Below are positions 10,252 through 24,200 of a DNA stretch of 64,000 nucleotides, one piece after another. The stretch is taken from positions 28,676,040 to 28,740,039 of the forward strand of contig OY829546.1 of NCBI GenBank assembly GCA_963691705.1, in the 5' to 3' direction. The position numbers and the translations under genes are program-made. Every line of letters starts with the position of its first letter. The first letter of the stretch is position 1. The notes beneath the pieces were generated by a model. The model worked only from the letters and a program-made list of their open reading frames with translations, was not told where the DNA came from and did no database searches. Source of the stretch: Viola odorata. Lineage: Eukaryota > Streptophyta > Magnoliopsida > Malpighiales > Violaceae.

Positions 10252-13200
10252 TTTAGTAAACCAAGCACAACTTTTGATTCCGATGTCCGAATTGCTTGAT
10301 TCTTCTTGATTTAGATTCCTAACAGATAGGGCTTTCCAAGGAACTAAGATTCACTGAAATTGGACTCCAATAGGTATGTATTGAAATATGATTTCGAGAC
10401 TAACACTTTTGTGGACTGTTTTTGTGACTCTTTTGTGACTCTTCTCGTGACTTAAATAAAAGACTCAAAATAGAAAAGTAATGACACTTTGGTGGACTGA
10501 TTTTGTGACTCTAATTGACACAACGACAAAAGTAAAGGATAGTTACCAAACTTGAATGCCTTGAGCTCCGCTACTAACTGATAAGGCTCCAGTCGCCTAG
10601 AGACTTAGTAATGAAATTGTGATCTAGTTCAAAGCTTGGATTTCGAATGCGGAAACATAACTCAAAGAAAACCGTGAAACTCCAACACTGAGAGCTCTTG
10701 GCACTTCACGTCGAATCCCTTGAGGTTCTTGTGTCAAACCGATGAATCTCCAAGACTGGGTGCTCTTGGCAATTCAAAGACGAATGACTCAATAGATAGC
10801 AACATCGGGCTTTACTTGTGGCTACTCTCAGCTTGCGATACTAGGAATAGAACAAGGTTCCACAGGAACGGTTTATGAGGACGCACCTCTCAAACACAAA
10901 GTCTCGTTCTTTTTCCAAAAATATCATAGATTATTTTATTCATACGGCAAGGCCTTTAAATAGGCTAGGAAAATTACAAACTTAGAAATAAATAATTCCT
11001 AAACAGATAATTCCTAAATAAATAATTCCTAAATAAATAATTCCAAAATAAATAATCCCTAAATAAGACAAAACTCTATATAGTAATTAAAAATACATAA
11101 AATAGGAAATATTAATCCATACCCTCCTTTGCCAAACCCTAGTCGTCGCCAAACCCTAACCGACTTGGGCTTTCTGGTGCGCCTATGCGTGCGCGCTGCT
11201 TGGCCCACGCGGCTTGCGATACGAGGATCGTATGATCCCCTCCCTCTTATCAAAGGTTCGCCCTCGAATGTCATTCTGCATAGGGGTTGTATCGCAATCC
11301 CTCTTAGCATCAAGCCTTGCTTCTGCCATCTTTATTCACCTAAATCAAACTTAACACAAGAAAGTGGAAATCTATTTTCGGCGAACACAGTTTAGTAAAC
11401 CAAGCACAACTTTTGATTCCGATGTTCGAATTGCTTGATTCTTCTTGATTTAGATTCCTAACAGATAGGGCTTTCCAAGGAACTAAGATTCACTGAAATT
11501 GGACTCCAATAGGTATGTATTGAAATATGATTTCGAGACTAACACTTTTGTGGACTGTTTTTGTGACTCTTTTGTGACTCTTCTCGTGACTTAAATAAAA
11601 GACTCAAAATAGAAAAGTAATGACACTTTGGTGGACTGATTTTGTGACTCTAATTGACACAACGACAAAAGTAAAGGATAGTTACCAAATTTGAATGCCT
11701 TGAGCTCCGCTACTAACTGATAAGGCTCCAGTCGCCTAGAGACTTAGTAATGAAATTGTGATCTAGTTCAAAGCTTGGATTTCGAATGCGGAAACATAAC
11801 TCAAAGAAAACCGTGAAACTCCAACACAGAGAGCTCTTGGCACTTCACGTCGAATCCCTTGAGGTTCTTGTGTCAAACCGATGAATCTCCAAGACTGGGT
11901 GCTCTTGGCAATTCAAAGACGAATGACTCAATAGATAGCAACAACGGGCTTTACTTGTGGCTACTCTCAGCTTGCGATACTAGGAATAGAACAAGGTTCC
12001 ATAGGAACGGTTTATGAGGACGCACCTCTCAAACACAAAGTCTCGTTCTTTTTCCAAAAATATCATAGATTATTTTATTCATACGGCAAGGCCTTTAAAT
12101 AGGCTAGGAAAATTACAAACTTAGAAATAAATAATTCCTAAACAGATAATTCCTAAATATATAATTCCTAAATAAATAATTCCAAAATAAATAATCCCTA
12201 AATAAGCCAAAACTCTATATAGTAATTAAAAATACATAAAATAGGAAATATTAATCCATACCCTCCTTTGCCAAACCCTAGTCGTCGCCAAACCCTAGCC
12301 GACTTGGGCTTTCTGGTGCGCCTATGCGTGCGCGCTGCTTGGCCCACGCGGCTTGCGATACGAGGATCGTATGATCCCCTCCCTCTTATCAAAGGTTCGC
12401 CCTCGAATGTCATTCTGCATAGGGGTTGTATCGCAATCCCTCTTAGCATCAAGCCTTGCTTCTGCCATCTTTATTCACCTAAATCAAACTTAACACAAGA
12501 AAGTGGAAATCTATTTTCGGCGAACACAGTTTAGTAAACCAAGCACAACTTTTGATTCCGATGTCCGAATTGCTTGATTCTTCTTGATTTAGATTCCTAA
12601 CAGATAGGGCTTTCCAAGGAACTAAGATTCACTGAAATTGGACTCCAATAGGTATGTATTGAAATATGATTTCGAGACTAACACTTTTGTGGACTGTTTT
12701 TGTGACTCTTTTGTGACTCTTCTCGTGACTTAAATAAAAGACTCAAAATAGAAAAGTAATGACACTTTGGTGGACTGATTTTGTGACTCTAATTGACACA
12801 ACGACAAAAGTAAAGGATAGTTACCAAACTTGAATGCCTTGAGCTCCGCTACTAACTGATAAGGCTCCAGTCGCCTAGAGACTTAGTAATGAAATTGTGA
12901 TCTAGTTCAAAGCTTGGATTTCGAATGCGGAAACATAACTCAAAGAAAACCGTGAAACTCCAACACTGAGAGCTCTTGGCACTTCACGTCGAATCCCTTG
13001 AGGTTCTTGTGTCAAACCGATGAATCTCCAAGACTGGGTGCTCTTGGCAATTCAAAGACGAATGACTCAATAGATAGCAACATCGGGCTTTACTTGTGGC
13101 TACTCTCAGCTTGCGATACTAGGAATAGAACAAGGTTCCACAGGAACGGTTTATGAGGACGCACCTCTCAAACACAAAGTCTCGTTCTTTTTCCAAAAAT

Positions 13201-15946
13201 ATCATAGATTATTTTATTCATACGGCAAGGCCTTTAAATAGGCTAGGAAAATTACAAACTTAGAAATAAATAATTCCTAAACAGATAATTCCTAAATAAA
13301 TAATTCCTAAATAAATAATTCCAAAATAAATAATCCCTAAATAAGACAAAACTCTATATAGTAATTAAAAATACATAAAATAGGAAATATTAATCCATAC
13401 CCTCCTTTGCCAAACCCTAGTCGTCGCCAAACCCTAACCGACTTGGGCTTTCTGGTGCGCCTATGCGTGCGCGCTGCTTGGCCCACGCGGCTTGCGATAC
13501 GAGGATCGTATGATCCCCTCCCTCTTATCAAAGGTTCGCCCTCGAATGTCATTCTGCATAGGGTTTGTATCGCAATCCCTCTTAGCATCAAGCCTTGCTT
13601 CTGCCATCTTTATTCACCTAAATCAAACTTAACACAAGAAAGTGGAAATCTATTTTCGGCGAACACAGTTTAGTAAACCAAGCACAACTTTTGATTCCGA
13701 TGTTCGAATTGCTTGATTCTTCTTGATTTAGATTCCTAACAGATAGGGCTTTCCAAGGAACTAAGATTCACTGAAATTGGACTCCAATAGGTATGTATTG
13801 AAATATGATTTCGAGACTAACACTTTTGTGGACTGTTTTTGTGACTCTTTTGTGACTCTTCTCGTGACTTAAATAAAAGACTCAAAATAGAAAAGTAATG
13901 ACACTTTGGTGGACTGATTTTGTGACTCTAATTGACACAACGACAAAAGTAAAGGATAGTTACCAAATTTGAATGCCTTGAGCTCCGCTACTAACTGATA
14001 AGGCTCCAGTCGCCTAGAGACTTAGTAATGAAATTGTGATCTAGTTCAAAGCTTGGATTTCGAATGCGGAAACATAACTCAAAGAAAACCGTGAAACTCC
14101 AACACAGAGAGCTCTTGGCACTTCACGTCGAATCCCTTGAGGTTCTTGTGTCAAACCGATGAATCTCCAAGACTAGGTGCTCTTGGCAATTCAAAGACGA
14201 ATGACTCAATAGATAGCAACAACGGGCTTTACTTGTGGCTACTCTCAGCTTGCGATACTAGGAATAGAACAAGGTTCCATAGGAACGGTTTATGAGGACG
14301 CACCTCTCAAACACAAAGTCTCGTTCTTTTTCCAAAAATATCATAGATTATTTTATTCATACGGCAAGGCCTTTAAATAGGCTAGGAAAATTACAAACTT
14401 AGAAATAAATAATTCCTAAACAGATAATTCCTAAATATATAATTCCTAAATAAATAATTCCAAAATAAATAATCCCTAAATAAGCCAAAACTCTATATAG
14501 TAATTAAAAATACATAAAATAGGAAATATTAATCCATACCCTCCTTTGCCAAACCCTAGTCGTCGCCAAACCCTAGCCGACTTGGGCTTTCTGGTGCGCC
14601 TATGCGTGCGCGCTGCTTGGCCCACGCGGCTTGCGATACGAGGATCGTATGATCCCCTCCCTCTTATCAAAGGTTCGCCCTCGAATGTCATTCTGCATAG
14701 GGGTTGTATCGCAATCCCTCTTAGCATCAAGCCTTGCTTCTGCCATCTTTATTCACCTAAATCAAACTTAACACAAGAAAGTGGAAATCTATTTTCGGCG
14801 AACACAGTTTAGTAAACCAAGCACAACTTTTGATTCCGATGTCCGAATTGCTTGATTCTTCTTGATTTAGATTCCTAACAGATAGGGCTTTCCAAGGAAC
14901 TAAGATTCACTGAAATTGGACTCCAATAGGTATGTATTGAAATATGATTTCGAGACTAACACTTTTGTGGACTGTTTTTGTGACTCTTTTGTGACTCTTC
15001 TCGTGACTTAAATAAAAGACTCAAAATAGAAAAGTAATGACACTTTGGTGGACTGATTTTGTGACTCTAATTGACACAACGACAAAAGTAAAGGATAGTT
15101 ACCAAATTTGAATGCCTTGAGCTCCGCTACTAACTGATAAGGCTCCAGTCGCCTAGAGACTTAGTAATGAAATTGTGATCTAGTTCAAAGCTTGGATTTC
15201 GAATGCGGAAACATAACTCAAAGAAAACCGTGAAACTCCAACACTGAGAGCTCTTGGCACTTCACGTCGAATCCCTTGAGGTTCTTGTGTCAAACCGATG
15301 AATCTCCAAGACTGGGTGCTCTTGGCAATTCAAAGACGAATGACTCAATAGATAGCATCATCGGGCTTTACTTGTGGCTACTCTCAGCTTGCGATACTAG
15401 GAATAGAACAAGGTTCCATAGGAACGGTTTATGAGGACGCACCTCTCAAACACAAAGTCTCGTTCTTTTTCCAAAAATATCATAGATTATTTTATTCATA
15501 CGGCAAGGCCTTTAAATAGGCTAGGAAAATTACAAACTTAGAAATAAATAATTCCTAAACAGATAATTCCTAAATATATAATTCCTAAATAAATAATTCC
15601 AAAATAAATAATCCCTAAATAAGCCAAAACTCTATATAGTAATTAAAAATACATAAAATAGGAAATATTAATCCATACCCTCCTTTGCCAAACCCTAGTC
15701 GTCGCCAAACCCTAGCCGACTTGGGCTTTCTGGTGCGCCTATGCGTGCGCGCTGCTTGGCCCACGCGGCTTGCGATACGAGGATCGTATGATCCCCTCCC
15801 TCTTATCAAAGGTTCGCCCTCGAATGTCATTCTGCATAGGGGTTGTATCGCAATCCCTCTTAGCATCAAGCCTTGCTTCTGCCATCTTTATTCACCTAAA
15901 TCAAACTTAACACAAGAAAGTGGAAATCTATTTTCGGCGAACACAG
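10252..15946. repeat. Dimer followed by trimer, related to the preceding block (units 10-14)
   Basis: Units 10 and 12 share CCACAGG and AAACCCTAACC; units 11 and 13 share GATGTTCG, CAACACAGAGAG and CAACAACGGG. Unit 14 has TAGCATCATCGG and so matches the third member of the first block. The order is therefore a two-unit copy (10-11) followed by a three-unit copy (12-14) of the same ancestral arrangement. Unit 12 also has a private AGGGTTTGTATC change and unit 13 a private GACTAGGTGC. Confidence 0.8.
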
Positions 15947-18224
15947 TTTAGTAAACCAAGCACAACTTTTGATTCCGATGTCCGAATTGCTTGATTCTTC
16001 TTGATTTAGATTCCTAACAGATAGGGCTTTCCAAGGAACTAAGATTCACTGAAATTGGACTCCAATAGGTATGTATTGAAATATGATTTCGAGACTAACA
16101 CTTTTGTGGACTGTTTTTGTGACTCTTTTGTGACTCTTCTCGTGACTTAAATAAAAGACTCAAAATAGAAAAGTAATGACACTTTGGTGGACTGATTTTG
16201 TGACTCTAATTGACACAACGACAAAAGTAAAGGATAGTTACCAAACTTGAATGCCTTGAGCTCCGCTACTAACTGATAAGGCTCCAGTCGCCTAGAGACT
16301 TAGTAATGAAATTGTGATCTAGTTCAAAGCTTGGATTTCGAATGCGGAAACATAACTCAAAGAAAACCGTGAAACTCCAACACTGAGAGCTCTTGGCACT
16401 TCACGTCGAATCCCTTAAGGTTCTTGTGTCAAACCGATGAATCTCCAAGACTGGGTGCTCTTGGCAATTCAAAGACGAATGACTCAATAGATAGCAACAT
16501 CGGGCTTTACTTGTGGCTACTCTCAGCTTGCGATACTAGGAATAGAACAAGGTTCCATAGGAACGGTTTATGAGGACGCACCTCTCAAACACAAAGTCTC
16601 GTTCTTTTTCCAAAAATATCATAGATTATTTTATTCATACGGCAAGGCCTTTAAATAGGCTAGGAAAATTACAAACTTAGAAATAAATAATTCCTAAACA
16701 GATAATTCCTAAATATATAATTCCTAAATAAATAATTCCAAAATAAATAATCCCTAAATAAGCCAAAACTCTATATAGTAATTAAAAATACATAAAATAG
16801 GAAATATTAATCCATACCCTCCTTTGCCAAACCCTAGTCGTCGCCAAACCCTAGCCGACTTGGGCTTTCTGGTGCGCCTATGCGTGCGCGCTGCTTGGCC
16901 CACGCGGCTTGCGATACGAGGATCGTATGATCCCCTCCCTCTTATCAAAGGTTCGCCCTCGAATGTCATTCTGCATAGGGGTTGTATCGCAATCCCTCTT
17001 AGCATCAAGCCTTGCTTCTGCCATCTTTATTCACCTAAATCAAACTTAACACAAGAAAGTGGAAATCTATTTTCGGCGAACACAGTTTAGTAAACCAAGC
17101 ACAACTTTTGATTCCGATGTCCGAATTGCTTGATTCTTCTTGATTTAGATTCCTAACAGATAGGGCTTTCCAAGGAACTAAGATTCACTGAAATTGGACT
17201 CCAATAGGTATGTATTGAAATATGATTTCGAGACTAACACTTTTGTGGACTGTTTTTGTGACTCTTTTGTGACTCTTCTCGTGACTTAAATAAAAGACTC
17301 AAAATAGAAAAGTAATGACACTTTGGTGGACTGATTTTGTGACTCTAATTGACACAACGACAAAAGTAAAGGATAGTTACCAAACTTGAATGCCTTGAGC
17401 TCCGCTACTAACTGATAAGGCTCCAGTCGCCTAGAGACTTAGTAATGAAATTGTGATCTAGTTCAAAGCTTGGATTTCGAATGCGGAAACATAACTCAAA
17501 GAAAACCGTGAAACTCCAACACTGAGAGCTCTTGGCACTTCACGTCGAATCCCTTAAGGTTCTTGTGTCAAACCGATGAATCTCCAAGACTGGGTGCTCT
17601 TGGCAATTCAAAGACGAATGACTCAATAGATAGCAACATCGGGCTTTACTTGTGGCTACTCTCAGCTTGCGATACTAGGAATAGAACAAGGTTCCATAGG
17701 AACGGTTTATGAGGACGCACCTCTCAAACACAAAGTCTCGTTCTTTTTCCAAAAATATCATAGATTATTTTATTCATACGGCAAGGCCTTTAAATAGGCT
17801 AGGAAAATTACAAACTTAGAAATAAATAATTCCTAAACAGATAATTCCTAAATATATAATTCCTAAATAAATAATTCCAAAATAAATAATCCCTAAATAA
17901 GCCAAAACTCTATATAGTAATTAAAAATACATAAAATAGGAAATATTAATCCATACCCTCCTTTGCCAAACCCTAGTCGTCGCCAAACCCTAGCCGACTT
18001 GGGCTTTCTGGTGCGCCTATGCGTGCGCGCTGCTTGGCCCACGCGGCTTGCGATACGAGGATCGTATGATCCCCTCCCTCTTATCAAAGGTTCGCCCTCG
18101 AATGTCATTCTGCATAGGGGTTGTATCGCAATCCCTCTTAGCATCAAGCCTTGCTTCTGCCATCTTTATTCACCTAAATCAAACTTAACACAAGAAAGTG
18201 GAAATCTATTTTCGGCGAACACAG
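15947..18224. repeat. Twin monomers 15 and 16
   Basis: Units 15 and 16 share CCCTTAAGG in place of CCCTTGAGG, seen nowhere else in the window, and have the same remaining marker set. They look like a recent single-unit duplication. Confidence 0.8.
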
Positions 18225-21200
18225 TTTAGTAAACCAAGCACAACTTTTGATTCCGATGTCCGAATTGCTTGATTCTTCTTGATTTAGATTCCTAACAGAT
18301 AGGGCTTTCCAAGGAACTAAGATTCACTGAAATTGGACTCCAATAGGTATGTATTGAAATATGATTTCGAGACTAACACTTTTGTGGACTGTTTTTGTGA
18401 CTCTTTTGTGACTCTTCTCGTGACTTAAATAAAAGACTCAAAATAGAAAAGTAATGACACTTTGGTGGACTGATTTTGTGACTCTAATTGACACAACGAC
18501 AAAAGTAAAGGATAGTTACCAAACTTGAATGCCTTGAGCTCCGCTACTAACTGATAAGGCTCCAGTCGCCCAGAGACTTAGTAATGAAATTGTGATCTAG
18601 TTCAAAGCTTGGATTTCGAATGCGGAAACATAACTCAAAGAAAACCGTGAAACTCCAACACTGAGAGCTCTTGGCACTTCACGTCGAATCCCTTGAGGTT
18701 CTTGTGTCAAACCGATGAATCTCCAAGACTGGGTGCTCTTGGCAATTCAAAGACGAATGACTCAATAGATAGCAACATCGGGCTTTACTTGTGGCTACTC
18801 TCAGCTTGCGATACTAGGAATAGAACAAGGTTCCACAGGAACGGTTTATGAGGACGCACCTCTCAAACACAAAGTCTCGTTCTTTTTCCAAAAATATCAT
18901 AGATTATTTTATTCATACGGCAAGGCCTTTAAATAGGCTAGGAAAATTACAAACTTAGAAATAAATAATTCCTAAACAGATAATTCCTAAATAGATAATT
19001 CCTAAATAAATAATTCCAAAATAAATAATCCCTAAATAAGACAAAACTCTATATAGTAATTAAAAATACATAAAATAGGAAATATTAATCCATACCCTCC
19101 TTTGCCAAACCCTAGTCGTCGCCAAACCCTAGCCGACTTGGGCTTTCTGGTGCGCCTATGCGTGCGCGCTGCTTGGCCCACGCGGCTTGCGATACGAGGA
19201 TCGTATGATCCCCTCCCTCTTATCAAAGGTTCGCCCTCGAATGTCATTCTGCATAGGGGTTGTATCGCAATCCCTCTTAGCATCAAGCCTTGCTTCTGCC
19301 ATCTTTATTCACCTAAATCAAACTTAACACAAGAAAGTGGAAATCTATTTTCGGCGAACACAGTTTAGTAAACCAAGCACAACTTTTGATTCCGATGTCC
19401 GAATTGCTTGATTCTTCTTGATTTAGATTCCTAACAGATAGGGCTTTCCAAGGAACTAAGATTCACTGAAATTGGACTCCAATAGGTATGTATTGAAATA
19501 TGATTTCGAGACTAACACTTTTGTGGACTGTTTTTGTGACTCTTTTGTGACTCTTCTCGTGACTTAAATAAAAGACTCAAAATAGAAAAGTAATGACACT
19601 TTGGTGGACTGATTTTGTGACTCTAATTGACACAACGACAAAAGTAAAGGATAGTTACCAAACTTGAATGCCTTGAGCTCCGCTACTAACTGATAAGGCT
19701 CCAGTCGCCTAGAGACTTAGTAATGAAATTGTGATCTAGTTCAAAGCTTGGATTTCGAATGCGGAAACATAACTCAAAGAAAACCGTGAAACTCCAACAC
19801 TGAGAGCTCTTGGCACTTCACGTCGAATCCCTTGAGGTTCTTGTGTCAAACCGATGAATCTCCAAGACTGGGTGCTCTTGGCAATTCAAAGACGAATGAC
19901 TCAATAGATAGCAACATCGGGCTTTACTTGTGGCTACTCTCAGCTTGCGATACTAGGAATAGAACAAGGTTCCATAGGAACGGTTTATGAGGACGCACCT
20001 CTCAAACACAAAGTCTCGTTCTTTTTCCAAAAATATCATAGATTATTTTATTCATACGGCAAGGCCTTTAAATAGGCTAGGAAAATTACAAACTTAGAAA
20101 TAAATAATTCCTAAACAGATAATTCCTAAATATATAATTCCTAAATAAATAATTCCAAAATAAATAATCCCTAAATAAGCCAAAACTCTATATAGTAATT
20201 AAAAATACATAAAATAGGAAATATTAATCCATACCCTCCTTTGCCAAACCCTAGTCGTCGCCAAACCCTAGCCGACTTGGGCTTTCTGGTGCGCCTATGC
20301 GTGCGCGCTGCTTGGCCCACGCGGCTTGCGATACGAGGATCGTATGATCCCCTCCCTCTTATCAAAGGTTCGCCCTCGAATGTCATTCTGCATAGGGGTT
20401 GTATCGCAATCCCTCTTAGCATCAAGCCTTGCTTCTGCCATCTTTATTCACCTAAATCAAACTTAACACAAGAAAGTGGAAATCTATTTTCGGCGAACAC
20501 AGTTTAGTAAACCAAGCACAACTTTTGATTCCGATGTCCGAATTGCTTGATTCTTCTTGATTTAGATTCCTAACAGATAGGGCTTTCCAAGGAACTAAGA
20601 TTCACTGAAATTGGACTCCAATAGGTATGTATTGAAATATGATTTCGAGACTAACACTTTTGTGGACTGTTTTTGTGACTCTTTTGTGACTCTTCTCGTG
20701 ACTTAAATAAAAGACTCAAAATAGAAAAGTAATGACACTTTGGTGGACTGATTTTGTGACTCTAATTGACACAACGACAAAAGTAAAGGATAGTTACCAA
20801 ACTTGAATGCCTTGAGCTCCGCTACTAACTGATAAGGCTCCAGTCGCCCAGAGACTTAGTAATGAAATTGTGATCTAGTTCAAAGCTTGGATTTCGAATG
20901 CGGAAACATAACTCAAAGAAAACCGTGAAACTCCAACACTGAGAGCTCTTGGCACTTCACGTCGAATCCCTTGAGGTTCTTGTGTCAAACCGATGAATCT
21001 CCAAGACTGGGTGCTCTTGGCAATTCAAAGACGAATGACTCAATAGATAGCAACATCGGGCTTTACTTGTGGCTACTCTCAGCTTGCGATACTAGGAATA
21101 GAACAAGGTTCCACAGGAACGGTTTATGAGGACGCACCTCTCAAACACAAAGTCTCGTTCTTTTTCCAAAAATATCATAGATTATTTTATTCATACGGCA

Positions 21201-24200
21201 AGGCCTTTAAATAGGCTAGGAAAATTACAAACTTAGAAATAAATAATTCCTAAACAGATAATTCCTAAATAGATAATTCCTAAATAAATAATTCCAAAAT
21301 AAATAATCCCTAAATAAGACAAAACTCTATATAGTAATTAAAAATACATAAAATTGGAAATATTAATCCATACCCTCCTTTGCCAAACCCTAGTCGTCGC
21401 CAAACCCTAGCCGACTTGGGCTTTCTGGTGCGCCTATGCGTGCGCGCTGCTTGGCCCACGCGGCTTGCGATACGAGGATCGTATGATCCCCTCCCTCTTA
21501 TCAAAGGTTCGCCCTCGAATGTCATTCTGCATAGGGGTTGTATCGCAATCCCTCTTAGCATCAAGCCTTGCTTCTGCCATCTTTATTCACCTAAATCAAA
21601 CTTAACACAAGAAAGTGGAAATCTATTTTCGGCGAACACAGTTTAGTAAACCAAGCACAACTTTTGATTCCGATGTCCGAATTGCTTGATTCTTCTTGAT
21701 TTAGATTCCTAACAGATAGGGCTTTCCAAGGAACTAAGATTCACTGAAATTGGACTCCAATAGGTATGTATTGAAATATGATTTCGAGACTAACACTTTT
21801 GTGGACTGTTTTTGTGACTCTTTTGTGACTCTTCTCGTGACTTAAATAAAAGACTCAAAATAGAAAAGTAATGACACTTTGGTGGACTGATTTTGTGACT
21901 CTAATTGACACAACGACAAAAGTAAAGGATAGTTACCAAACTTGAATGCCTTGAGCTCCGCTACTAACTGATAAGGCTCCAGTCGCCTAGAGACTTAGTA
22001 ATGAAATTGTGATCTAGTTCAAAGCTTGGATTTCGAATGCGGAAACATAACTCAAAGAAAACCGTGAAACTCCAACACTGAGAGCTCTTGGCACTTCACG
22101 TCGAATCCCTTGAGGTTCTTGTGTCAAACCGATGAATCTCCAAGACTGGGTGCTCTTGGCAATTCAAAGACGAATGACTCAATAGATAGCAACATCGGGC
22201 TTTACTTGTGGCTACTCTCAGCTTGCGATACTAGGAATAGAACAAGGTTCCATAGGAACGGTTTATGAGGACGCACCTCTCAAACACAAAGTCTCGTTCT
22301 TTTTCCAAAAATATCATAGATTATTTTATTCATACGGCAAGGCCTTTAAATAGGCTAGGAAAATTACAAACTTAGAAATAAATAATTCCTAAACAGATAA
22401 TTCCTAAATATATAATTCCTAAATAAATAATTCCAAAATAAATAATCCCTAAATAAGCCAAAACTCTATATAGTAATTAAAAATACATAAAATAGGAAAT
22501 ATTAATCCATACCCTCCTTTGCCAAACCCTAGTCGTCGCCAAACCCTAGCCGACTTGGGCTTTCTGGTGCGCCTATGCGTGCGCGCTGCTTGGCCCACGC
22601 GGCTTGCGATACGAGGATCGTATGATCCCCTCCCTCTTATCAAAGGTTCGCCCTCGAATGTCATTCTGCATAGGGGTTGTATCGCAATCCCTCTTAGCAT
22701 CAAGCCTTGCTTCTGCCATCTTTATTCACCTAAATCAAACTTAACACAAGAAAGTGGAAATCTATTTTCGGCGAACACAGTTTAGTAAACCAAGCACAAC
22801 TTTTGATTCCGATGTCCGAATTGCTTGATTCTTCTTGATTTAGATTCCTAACAGATAGGGCTTTCCAAGGAACTAAGATTCACTGAAATTGGACTCCAAT
22901 AGGTATGTATTGAAATATGATTTCGAGACTAACACTTTTGTGGACTGTTTTTGTGACTCTTTTGTGACTCTTCTCGTGACTTAAATAAAAGACTCAAAAT
23001 AGAAAAGTAATGACACTTTGGTGGACTGATTTTGTGACTCTAATTGACACAACGACAAAAGTAAAGGATAGTTACCAAACTTGAATGCCTTGAGCTCCGC
23101 TACTAACTGATAAGGCTCCAGTCGCCTAGAGACTTAGTAATGAAATTGTGATCTAGTTCAAAGCTTGGATTTCGAATGCGGAAACATAACTCAAAGAAAA
23201 CCGTGAAACTCCAACACTGAGAGCTCTTGGCACTTCACGTCGAATCCCTTGAGGTTCTTGTGTCAAACCGATGAATCTCCAAGACTGGGTGCTCTTGGCA
23301 ATTCAAAGACGAATGACTCAATAGATAGCAACATCGGGCTTTACTTGTGGCTACTCTCAGCTTGCGATACTAGGAATAGAACAAGGTTCCACAGGAACGG
23401 TTTATGAGGACGCACCTCTCAAACACAAAGTCTCGTTCTTTTTCCAAAAATATCATAGATTATTTTATTCATACGGCAAGGCCTTTAAATAGGCTAGGAA
23501 AATTACAAACTTAGAAATAAATAATTCCTAAACAGATAATTCCTAAATAGATAATTCCTAAATAAATAATTCCAAAATAAATAATCCCTAAATAAGCCAA
23601 AACTCTATATAGTAATTAAAAATACATAAAATAGGAAATATTAATCCATACCCTCCTTTGCCAAACCCTAGTCGTCGCCAAACCCTAGCCGACTTGGGCT
23701 TTCTGGTGCGCCTATGCGTGCGCGCTGCTTGGCCCACGCGGCTTGCGATACGAGGATCGTATGATCCCCTCCCTCTTATCAAAGGTTCGCCCTCGAATGT
23801 CATTCTGCATAGGGGTTGTATCGCAATCCCTCTTAGCATCAAGCCTTGCTTCTGCCATCTTTATTCACCTAAATCAAACTTAACACAAGAAAGTGGAAAT
23901 CTATTTTCGGCGAACACAGTTTAGTAAACCAAGCACAACTTTTGATTCCGATGTCCGAATTGCTTGATTCTTCTTGATTTAGATTCCTAACAGATAGGGC
24001 TTTCCAAGGAACTAAGATTCACTGAAATTGGACTCCAATAGGTATGTATTGAAATATGATTTCGAGACTAACACTTTTGTGGACTGTTTTTGTGACTCTT
24101 TTGTGACTCTTCTCGTGACTTAAATAAAAGACTCAAAATAGAAAAGTAATGACACTTTGGTGGACTGATTTTGTGACTCTAATTGACACAACGACAAAAG